Positions 1 through 5,207 of a stretch of 6,945 nucleotides of DNA are shown one piece after another. The notes below the pieces were generated by a model. The model did no database searches. It worked only from the letters and a program-made list of their open reading frames with translations, and was not told the DNA's origin. The translations under genes and the position numbers were made by a program. The stretch is from Acidobacteriota bacterium (GTDB taxonomy: Bacteria > Acidobacteriota > Terriglobia > Bryobacterales > JACQDG01), in the NCBI GenBank assembly GCA_016201185.1, contig JACQDG010000134.1, positions 1-6,945 on the forward strand, read 5' to 3'. The stretch's first letter is position 1. Each line of letters starts with the position of its first letter.

Positions 1-1
1 C

Positions 2-565
2 GCGTTGCAATACGGCAGGGAAGAGGCGCCGGTCCGCAAGCACGACTTTCTGTATCTACCGTCGGGAATCGAGCACGGGATTTCCAACCCCTCCGACAAG
101 CCTTGCCGCATCATCGTCATGGGATACAAGATTCCGCGCGGGGAGAAGGTCACCCAGCCACCCCGGCTGCTGCTGCGCGCGAACATCGACGAGGTGGCCT
201 GGCAGACGGTGGGCGGCCACCCGGATTCCGTTCTCTACCAATTGCTGATGGGCGATACGAAGAGCAAGCGCGACAAGCTGGCCGCGGCCCACGTGCTAAC
301 CAGCCTGTTCATCATGGAATTCCAGCCCGGCGGGACCAATTTCCCTCACCACCACGAATATGAGGAGGAAATCTACCTGGTGCTGGAGGGCGAAGGCGAA
401 ATGGTGGCGGGCAGCGGCATGAACGGCATTGAAGGCCGCTACCCGGCCAGAGCCGGCGATGCTTACTTCTTCCGCCTGAACTCGACCGTCGGCTTCTACA
501 ACGGCCAGACAAGCAAGGCCCGCATCCTGGCTATCCGGTCGCTATTCCCGAGGCCGGGGGAGTGA
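2..565 (+). CDS. Bicupin-type cupin domain protein (5' partial)
   Basis: The reading frame is open to the left window edge, so the true start lies outside; the TTG at position 5 is only the first possible start codon in view. Residues here are counted from that codon. Residues 12-45 look like the end of a first cupin barrel, with a motif-2 pattern (PSGIEH, His24). Residues 60-183 form a second cupin. Its motif 1 is complete: G109, HHH at 115-117, E122 and G129 match G(X)5HXH(X)3-4E(X)6G. The motif-2 position where a histidine is expected is Val162, so metal binding in this domain is probably altered. Cupins of this sort include dioxygenases, isomerases, decarboxylases and sugar-binding proteins, and nothing here picks a substrate. 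The TGA stop lies inside the 3' end of the convergent Nudix gene. The bicupin call is firm; the function is unknown. Confidence 0.8.
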   Translation, partial: ALQYGREEAPVRKHDFLYLPSGIEHGISNPSDKPCRIIVMGYKIPRGEKVTQPPRLLLRANIDEVAWQTVGGHPDSVLYQLLMGDTKSKRDKLAAAHVLTSLFIMEFQPGGTNFPHHHEYEEEIYLVLEGEGEMVAGSGMNGIEGRYPARAGDAYFFRLNSTVGFYNGQTSKARILAIRSLFPRPGE

Positions 566-1027
566 GGCGCGCACGCCGACTCTCGCCAGCGCGTCCTCGG
601 CGTACCACAGCACGTCGGGCTTGACCCCGTAGCGGGGATCGCGCAGCTCTTCCTGGCTGAACCACCGAATCTCCCGGTGCTCGCCGGCCGACAGCACCGG
701 CTCACCTACCTTCCCACGAGCATAGTAGATGTTGACGACGTGGCTATGGGTGTCCGTGATGCGGTGGATGTTTACGTGAGCCGGGGTGTAAAGGATCTTG
801 ACCTCCGGATCCTCGAACGGCGCCTTTTCCCCCATGATCTCCACCTCCAACCCGCATTCTTCCCGGATTTCACGAAACAGCGCCTGGTCCGGGTCCTCGC
901 CCATCTCGATGTGGCCGCCAATGGGGAGCCATTTCCCGAGCCCCTTATGGAAGATCATCAGTACACGGTCGCCTTTGACGATGAAGCAGGCGATGGTGAA
1001 ATCGATGGCGTAGTGGAGGTGCGCCAC
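542..1027 (-). CDS. Nudix (MutT-like) hydrolase
   Basis: This 161-residue protein carries a perfect Nudix box at residues 38-60: G38, E44, R52-E53, E56-E57, G59 and L60 match GX5EX7REUXEEXGU, the Mg2+-binding site that cleaves nucleoside diphosphates linked to another moiety (X). The preceding stretch, with W33 and PIGGH, is usual for the fold. The protein is close to the minimal size for the family, with no extra domain. The substrate (oxidised dNTP, ADP-ribose, dinucleotide or other) cannot be told from the sequence. The start is a GTG, one base after the thrC stop codon. A strong Shine-Dalgarno sequence lies inside the thrC 3' end, 5 nt upstream. The gene is therefore almost certainly co-transcribed with thrC and may be translationally coupled to it. 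Its 3' end overlaps the convergent cupin gene by 24 bp. Confidence 0.9.
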   Translation of the reverse strand: MAHLHYAIDFTIACFIVKGDRVLMIFHKGLGKWLPIGGHIEMGEDPDQALFREIREECGLEVEIMGEKAPFEDPEVKILYTPAHVNIHRITDTHSHVVNIYYARGKVGEPVLSAGEHREIRWFSQEELRDPRYGVKPDVLWYAEDALARVGVRASLPRPRE

Positions 1028-1028
1028 G

Positions 1029-2339
1029 CTATCCCTCCCGCAACATGGCGGCGATGCGCGCCGGGTCGTTGGGAACCACCACGGGACGGTTGCCGAAGGT
1101 GGGCTCGAGCGGGCGGCCGTCGGGATCGAGGAGCTGATTGGTGTGGTAGCGGTAGATGTAGTCGGGGTCCTTGAGCAGGTGGCCGGTCAGCACGGCTACT
1201 ACATCGGCATCGCGCCGGATCCGGCCTGCGCCGGTCATTTTTTTCATGCCGGCAAGCGTGGCGGCCGAAGCCGGCTCGCAACCGATCCCGCACCGGCCGA
1301 TGATCGCCTTGGCGTCGGCGATTTCCTGCTCGGTAACAGTTTCGACCAGCCCGCCAGTCGCCTGGACTTCGTATAAAGCCTTGGGCCAGGAAACCGGCGC
1401 GCCGATTCTTATGGCTGTGGCGAGGGTCTTCGGGTCGTCGACTTTGCGGATCGCGGCGCGCTCGGCCGAACGGAACAAATCGTAGAACGGAGCAGCACCC
1501 TGGGCCTGGATGACGGCCAGCCGCGGCAGCCTTCCGATCAGGCCCACCTGCTTCAGTTCGCGGAGCGCCTTTCCGAAAGCGGAAGCGTTGCCGAGGTTGC
1601 CGCCGGGCAGCACGATCCAGTCCGGCGGGCGCCAGCCGCGCTGCTCCAGCATCTCGATGATGATGGTCTTCTGCCCCTCGATGCGGAAGGGGTTGACGGA
1701 ATTGAGCAGGTAGATTCCCTCCCGCTCGGCCAGCTCGCGCACCAACGCCAGGATCTGGTCGAAATTGGCCTCCACCTGAAGCGTGACCGCGCCGTATTCC
1801 AGGGCCTGCGCCAGCTTGCCATAGGCGATGTTGCCGTGGGGAATGAAGATGACTGCCTTCAGCCCGGCGGCCGCAGCGTAAGCCGCCATGGAGGCTGAGG
1901 TATTGCCTGTTGATACACAGGCCACCATCTTCCGCCCGAGCCGCACGGCCTGCGCCATGCCGGCCGTCATGCCGTTGTCCTTGAAGGAACCGGAGGGGTT
2001 GTAGCCCTGGTGCTTGAACTGGAGGCCGTCGAGCCCGCTGTAAGCGGCCGCGGCCGGGGCATCGAGCAGCGGCGTGTTGCCTTCGCGAAGGCTCACTACG
2101 CCCGCGTAATCGTCGAGGAAGGGAAACATCTCCCGATATCGCCACACGCCGCTGCGGTCGAGCAGGTCGTCGCTCAGGCGGCGGTCGCGCCAGAGGCGGC
2201 GCAACGCTTCCGGTTCCAGGGCCTGAAAATCGTAGCAGGCTTCCAGCAGCCCTCCGCAGCGCGGGCAGGTGTAGAGCACGTCCGTAATAGCAAAATTCGC
2301 TCGGCATGCATGACTAAAGCAGCGCAATTGGCCGGGCAT
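1029..2339 (-). CDS. thrC: Threonine synthase
   Basis: This is a 436-residue fold-type II PLP enzyme that converts O-phospho-L-homoserine and water to L-threonine and phosphate, the last step of threonine synthesis, in the cytoplasm. The N-terminus has a zinc-ribbon-like set of cysteines (C7, C12, C25, C28), as in the threonine synthases that carry an N-terminal CxxC module; here the first pair is spaced CX4C. The PLP Schiff-base lysine is K120 in NPSGSFKDNGM. The substrate and cofactor loop STGNTSASMAAY follows at about 143-154. The phosphate-binding segment LPGGNLGN is at 244-251, GIGCEPASAATLAG at 351-364, and the C-terminal TGHLLKDP block at 385-392. Related enzymes such as cysteate synthase share the fold, but threonine synthase is the best reading. 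The ATG at 2339 has no visible Shine-Dalgarno. No hom or thrB is next to it; its only partner is the downstream Nudix gene. Confidence 0.92.
   Translation of the reverse strand: MPGQLRCFSHACRANFAITDVLYTCPRCGGLLEACYDFQALEPEALRRLWRDRRLSDDLLDRSGVWRYREMFPFLDDYAGVVSLREGNTPLLDAPAAAAYSGLDGLQFKHQGYNPSGSFKDNGMTAGMAQAVRLGRKMVACVSTGNTSASMAAYAAAAGLKAVIFIPHGNIAYGKLAQALEYGAVTLQVEANFDQILALVRELAEREGIYLLNSVNPFRIEGQKTIIIEMLEQRGWRPPDWIVLPGGNLGNASAFGKALRELKQVGLIGRLPRLAVIQAQGAAPFYDLFRSAERAAIRKVDDPKTLATAIRIGAPVSWPKALYEVQATGGLVETVTEQEIADAKAIIGRCGIGCEPASAATLAGMKKMTGAGRIRRDADVVAVLTGHLLKDPDYIYRYHTNQLLDPDGRPLEPTFGNRPVVVPNDPARIAAMLREG
1033..1039 (-). promoter_or_regulatory. Shine-Dalgarno of the Nudix gene
   Basis: On the minus strand this reads GGGAGGG and ends 5 nt before the GTG codon at 1027. 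It lies within the last codons of thrC. This supports the GTG as the real start and suggests that ribosomes ending thrC can enter the Nudix gene directly. Confidence 0.7.
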
Positions 2340-2423
2340 AGAAGTTCATCATAGCCGAAGCCGCCCCAGACCGCTCGCTCACGGTCGCGGCTCGGAAGCT
2401 GCTAAAATTGCAGGCAAATACCT
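2340..2423. promoter_or_regulatory. Divergent intergenic region between thrC and the dehydrogenase gene
   Basis: These 84 bp must hold the promoters for both flanking genes unless each is transcribed from inside its neighbour. On the minus strand, TATGAT (2353-2348) matches the -10 consensus at five of six positions and lies 8 nt before the thrC ATG. On the plus strand, TAAAAT (2403-2408) also resembles a -10 and lies 15 nt before the dehydrogenase ATG. No convincing -35 box is visible for either. A short inverted repeat, GACCG (2369-2373) and CGGTC (2382-2386) with an 8-nt loop, sits in the middle and could be an operator or simply a GC-rich coincidence. The region is assigned by its position; the individual boxes are weak. 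Confidence 0.45.
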
Positions 2424-3395
2424 ATGCTGGCGGTTCGCCTGGAAAAGGGAAAGGTCTTGCTGCGGACGAGCCCTCGTCCGGCGCCCCGGCACGGCTTTGC
2501 GCTGATCCGGCTGCTTTGCGGCGGCATCTGCTCGACCGACCTCGAGCTACTGCGAGGCTACTACAATTTTCAAGGGACGCCTGGGCACGAATTCGTGGGC
2601 GAAGTTGTCGCCGGCTCACGGCACGTAATGGGAAACCGGGTGGTGGGCGAGATCAACATCAACTGCTCGCGTTGCTCCTGGTGCCGGCGGGGACTGGGCC
2701 GGCACTGCCCGCACAGCACCGTGCTGGGAATCGTGAAGCACCCCGGCGCCTTTGCCGAGTTCCTAAGCCTGCCGGAAGGCAATCTGCACATCGTCCCGCC
2801 GGAGATCCCGTTGCAGCACGCCGTCTTCGTCGAGCCCCTGGCGGCCGCCTGCGAAATCCTGGAGCAGGTGTCTATTCCACAAGGCGCCGAGGTCGCAGTG
2901 CTGGGGGATGGCAAGCTGGGGCTGCTGGCGGCCCAGGTGTTGCAGGCGAGCGGCGCCCGGGTCCACTTGTTCGGGCGGTATCGCCACAAGCTCCGCATCG
3001 CGGAAAAGAAAGGTGTGGTCGGGGAACTGCGCGGCGCCCGGCTTCCCGCGGCCAGCTATGACTACGTGGTGGAAGCCACTGGCTCGCACGACGGCCTGGC
3101 CCAGGCGGTGGCCATGGCGCGGCCCCGCGGAACCGTGGTGGTCAAGTCCACCGTGCACGGGGCGGTCCGCCTGGATACGGCGCCTCTGGTGGTCAACGAG
3201 GTCACGCTGGTCGGCTCCCGCTGCGGGCCGTTCCCCCCGGCGCTGGAGCTGCTCGCCGGCGGGCGCATCAATGTGGCTGACATGATCTCCGATTCTTTTC
3301 CCTTAAGTGAGGCCCCGGCCGCCTTTCGCCGCGCCCAGCAAAAGGGTGTGTTGAAAGTGCTGTTGTGCGATAATGGGGCTTCCTTTCCGCACTAA
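2424..3395 (+). CDS. Zinc-dependent medium-chain alcohol dehydrogenase-like oxidoreductase
   Basis: This 323-residue MDR-superfamily protein is a little shorter than the usual 340-350. Catalytic zinc ligands are visible as C36 (GGICSTD), H55-E56 (PGHEFVG) and E137 (VEPLAA). A complete structural-zinc lobe is formed by C81, C84, C87 and C95. The Rossmann dinucleotide-binding motif is GDGKLG at 161-166. The second beta strand ends in FGRYRHK (183-189), with no acidic residue and several basic ones, which favours NADP(H) over NAD(H) by analogy with other MDR enzymes. The likely reaction is reversible oxidation of an alcohol or polyol, but the substrate is unknown. The start ATG follows a weak AGG at 2412-2414. 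The gene is transcribed away from thrC, and its 3' end abuts or overlaps the small zinc-ribbon gene. The family is secure; the specific enzyme is not. Confidence 0.88.
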   Translation: MLAVRLEKGKVLLRTSPRPAPRHGFALIRLLCGGICSTDLELLRGYYNFQGTPGHEFVGEVVAGSRHVMGNRVVGEININCSRCSWCRRGLGRHCPHSTVLGIVKHPGAFAEFLSLPEGNLHIVPPEIPLQHAVFVEPLAAACEILEQVSIPQGAEVAVLGDGKLGLLAAQVLQASGARVHLFGRYRHKLRIAEKKGVVGELRGARLPAASYDYVVEATGSHDGLAQAVAMARPRGTVVVKSTVHGAVRLDTAPLVVNEVTLVGSRCGPFPPALELLAGGRINVADMISDSFPLSEAPAAFRRAQQKGVLKVLLCDNGASFPH

Positions 3396-3399
3396 CTCC

Positions 3400-3675
3400 A
3401 TGGGGGACCTTCGCCTGGGTGATGTGATCGACGACTGGTGCAGCCGCTGCCGGTTGCTCACCAACCACTCGATTGTCTCGCTCGTCAACGGGGAACCAGT
3501 GAAAGTCCACTGCCGTACCTGTTTCTTCGAGCACAACTATCGCCAGGCAAAGGCTGCTGCGAGGAAGAAGCCATCCAAGAAGGCAGAGTTGTTCGATGCT
3601 GTGCTTCTCTCGATCGTAGGCAAGCCGCCGCCGGAGGAAGAAGCACAACCCCCGGGCGGACGAAAAAAAGAATAA
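3400..3675 (+). CDS. Small four-cysteine zinc-ribbon-like protein, function unknown
   Basis: I do not recognise a named family. From the ATG at 3400 the protein has 91 residues. Two CxxC knuckles, C14/C17 (WCSRC) and C38/C41 (HCRTC), are 20 residues apart and fit a zinc ribbon. Between them, NHSIVSLVNGEPVKVH reads as short beta strands, as such folds have. The rest is a lysine/arginine-rich stretch (about 51-61) and a low-complexity Pro/Glu/Gly tail, probably disordered. A ribbon plus basic tail suggests nucleic-acid or protein binding, which is inference only. The chosen start is 4 nt after the dehydrogenase stop. An upstream in-frame ATG at 3373 would add nine residues and overlap that gene by 23 bp. 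Neither start has a clear Shine-Dalgarno. Co-transcription with the dehydrogenase is likely. Coding is supported by the regular cysteine spacing and codon choice resembling the neighbours. Confidence 0.72.
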   Translation: MGDLRLGDVIDDWCSRCRLLTNHSIVSLVNGEPVKVHCRTCFFEHNYRQAKAAARKKPSKKAELFDAVLLSIVGKPPPEEEAQPPGGRKKE

Positions 3676-3683
3676 GACCAGGC

Positions 3684-3704
3684 GGGCCGTTTCACAGGCG
3701 GCCC
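3684..3704 (+). other. GC-rich hairpin directly before the ribosome binding site
   Basis: GGGCCG (3684-3689) and CGGCCC (3699-3704) form a perfect 6-bp stem with a 9-nt loop. No T-run follows; the Shine-Dalgarno of the binding-protein gene begins at the next base. It is therefore not a classical terminator. It could modulate ribosome access, protect or partly attenuate the downstream transcript, or be incidental in GC-rich DNA. Confidence 0.4.
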
Positions 3705-3711
3705 AAGGAGG
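3705..3711 (+). promoter_or_regulatory. Shine-Dalgarno of the substrate-binding protein gene
   Basis: AAGGAGG is a near-perfect anti-16S match. It lies 5 nt before a TTG at 3717 and 11 nt before the ATG at 3723, both in frame. Spacing favours TTG and codon identity favours ATG. The choice changes the protein by only two residues before the signal peptide. Confidence 0.75.
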
Positions 3712-3722
3712 GTTCTTTGGCG

Positions 3723-4721
3723 ATGATTCGAAAATTACCGCATCTGGTTCTGGTCGGCATTCTGCTGCTTCCGCTCATGAACTGTGGTTACCAGCACGAC
3801 GAAAAGGAAAAGTATTACCTGGTGGCGGCCAACATCAAGCTGCCTTATTGGCAGGCCGCTCTGGCCGGGCTGAACAAGGCCACCGTGCAGATGAAGGTGA
3901 AGACCGAGCTGGCCGGCCCGGATACTTACGATCCGAGACAGCAGCAGCAGGAATTGCAGCGGATCATCAAGCTCAAGCCGTCCGGCATCCTGGTCTCCCC
4001 GACCGATCCCAAGCTGATGCAAGCAGACATTGATGATGCCATCAGCCAGGGCATTCCCGTCATCACCATCGATTCGGACGCCCCGGGCAGCAAGCGGTTG
4101 TTGTTCATCGGGACCAACAATTACGAGGCTGGCGTGATGGGCGGCCGCATCGCCGCCAAGCAGTTGGGCGGCAAAGGGAACGTTATGGTTTTCACCATGC
4201 CCGGCCAGGCGAACCTGGACGAGCGGCTGCACGGCTACAAGGACGTTTTTTCGGAGTACTCGGGGATCAAGATCGTCGAGACGATTAACATAAAAGGCGA
4301 TTCCCGCATATCCTTTGATACGACCCAAGATTTCTTCGAGAAGAAAAAGACGCCGGTCGACGGCTTTATCTGCCTGGAGGCCGCCGGCGGCAAGGGGGTG
4401 GCCGAGGTGCTGGACCGCAGGCAGATCAAGGGCAAGACCGTGGTGGCCTTCGACACCGACGACGAAACCCTGGAATGGATCCAGAAGGGCCTCATCGCCG
4501 CTACCATCGCCCAGAAGCCCTTCACCATGGCCTATTACGGCGTGAAGGTGCTGGACGATATCTACCACCACAAGCCCCAGCCCATGGGCGCCAACTGGGC
4601 CAACGAGCCGCTTTCCCTCCTGCCAACCTTCATCGATACGGGGGCGACGGTGATCGATCAGAAGAACCTGGCGATGGTACAGAAACCGCGTGATTTCATC
4701 ACGGTTTCGCCGCAGAAGTGA
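3723..4721 (+). CDS. Sugar-type ABC transporter substrate-binding lipoprotein (RbsB-like, periplasmic binding protein type 1)
   Basis: This 332-residue protein (334 if the TTG at 3717 is used) is exported. It has a basic start (MIRK), a hydrophobic core (L8-L18) and Cys21 in LMNC, which looks like a lipoprotein cleavage site although Asn at -1 is unusual. The mature part is a two-lobed periplasmic binding protein of the ribose/galactose family. Likely ligand contacts, by analogy with RbsB, are the aromatic PYW at 41-43, D118/D120 in TIDSDAP, R168 in DERLHGY, D244 or D246 in FDTDDE, and Q264 in IAQKP. The aromatic, Asp, Arg and Gln set suits a sugar or related polyol. No ATPase or permease gene follows, since the next gene is convergent. 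The transporter must be elsewhere, or the protein acts as a sensor component. It may be co-transcribed with the two genes upstream. The family is secure; the ligand is unknown. Confidence 0.9.
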   Translation: MIRKLPHLVLVGILLLPLMNCGYQHDEKEKYYLVAANIKLPYWQAALAGLNKATVQMKVKTELAGPDTYDPRQQQQELQRIIKLKPSGILVSPTDPKLMQADIDDAISQGIPVITIDSDAPGSKRLLFIGTNNYEAGVMGGRIAAKQLGGKGNVMVFTMPGQANLDERLHGYKDVFSEYSGIKIVETINIKGDSRISFDTTQDFFEKKKTPVDGFICLEAAGGKGVAEVLDRRQIKGKTVVAFDTDDETLEWIQKGLIAATIAQKPFTMAYYGVKVLDDIYHHKPQPMGANWANEPLSLLPTFIDTGATVIDQKNLAMVQKPRDFITVSPQK

Positions 4722-4731
4722 AACTAAGAAA

Positions 4732-4788
4732 AGCCGCCGCTAAGATAGCCTTTCTCTGATTGGCGTTTATCGGCGTGCATCGGCGGCT
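4732..4788 (-). terminator. Possible terminator of the pdxST operon
   Basis: AGCCGCCG (4732-4739) and CGGCGGCT (4781-4788) can pair as an 8-bp stem. Read on the minus strand, the stem is followed by TTTTCTTAGTTT, a T-rich tract as expected of an intrinsic terminator. On the plus strand no T-run follows. The 41-nt loop is long, and the stem's first arm lies inside the last codons of the phosphatase gene, both of which lower confidence. Confidence 0.4.
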
Positions 4789-4790
4789 GA
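4761..4790. repeat. Three-unit 10-bp-period imperfect repeat
   Basis: Three successive 10-bp units, TGGCGTTTAT, CGGCGTGCAT and CGGCGGCTGA, share a GGCG core at the same phase. The repeat spans the end of the phosphatase gene: it encodes the last residues (about SAADARR) and supplies the TAA stop. The look is that of a short intergenic repeat of the kind found in many copies in some bacterial genomes, but a single window cannot show that it is dispersed. Confidence 0.55.
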
Positions 4791-5207
4791 AATGTCCTGG
4801 CGCAATTCCTCAATCAAGTCCGTAACCAGGTGTTCGATCTGGTCCCGAACCTCCCGGTAAACTTCTATGCCGAAGCCGATAGGGTCGTGCACCTCCCAGT
4901 TGATCTCGCGACCCGTGAAGCGCAGCATCACCCCGCCTAGAGCCATTTGGCTCATGTTCACAACGAGGTCGAACGAGGCCCAATCGACGTACAAAACGCT
5001 GCGGGGCGGTTTGTTCTCTACAGGGACGTCGCGCTCGGCCATCGCCTCCAAGGTCAGCGGCTGAACGACCGGGGCGGGGAAGAGGCCGGCGCTGGAGGCC
5101 TCGACCAGCCCGGCCCCCAGATAGTTGGCGAAAGCCTCTGCCATGGGGCTCCGGCAGGAATTGCCAATACAGACAAAGAGCAGGCGAACCAGGGCCGGTC
5201 GGCTCAC
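4767..5207 (-). CDS. Low-molecular-weight protein tyrosine phosphatase / ArsC-like protein
   Basis: This 146-residue protein has the CX5R phosphate-binding loop near the N-terminus: C13-IGNSC-R19-S20 after a hydrophobic first strand (LLFVC). The general-acid aspartate is D108 in HDP. The C-terminal part (EVYREVRDQIEHLVTDLI) resembles thioredoxin-linked arsenate reductases of this fold. However, C13 and C18 are its only cysteines, so the resolving pair that those reductases need (about positions 82 and 89 in the plasmid pI258 enzyme) is absent. Dephosphorylation of a protein or small molecule is therefore more likely than arsenate reduction. The start is a GTG whose GTGA overlaps the pdxT stop, giving tight translational coupling. 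Its last codons lie in a short repeat. The stretch upstream of 5207 in this frame is only the shadow of pdxT. The fold is confident; the role in a B6 operon is unknown. Confidence 0.85.
   Translation of the reverse strand: MSRPALVRLLFVCIGNSCRSPMAEAFANYLGAGLVEASSAGLFPAPVVQPLTLEAMAERDVPVENKPPRSVLYVDWASFDLVVNMSQMALGGVMLRFTGREINWEVHDPIGFGIEVYREVRDQIEHLVTDLIEELRQDISAADARR

Noticed and set aside
958..2307. Long minus-strand open frame (449 codons) overlapping thrC in another frame
   Set aside because: Its translation is dominated by Arg, Pro, Ala and Gly with no domain pattern, and it lies under a clear threonine synthase; it is a shadow of GC-rich codons.
2403..2408. TAAAAT as a firm -10 box for the dehydrogenase
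   Set aside because: There is no matching -35, and a start about 7 nt downstream would exclude the only candidate ribosome site; kept only as a weak note within the intergenic region.
3438..3722. Upstream extension of the binding-protein frame
   Set aside because: It overlaps the zinc-ribbon gene, has no signal-peptide character, and a strong ribosome site plus signal sequence begin at 3705-3723.
3735..4571. 278-codon open frame antisense to the binding-protein gene
   Set aside because: It is rich in Leu, Gly, Val and His without recognisable motifs and mirrors the third-position GC bias of the sense gene.
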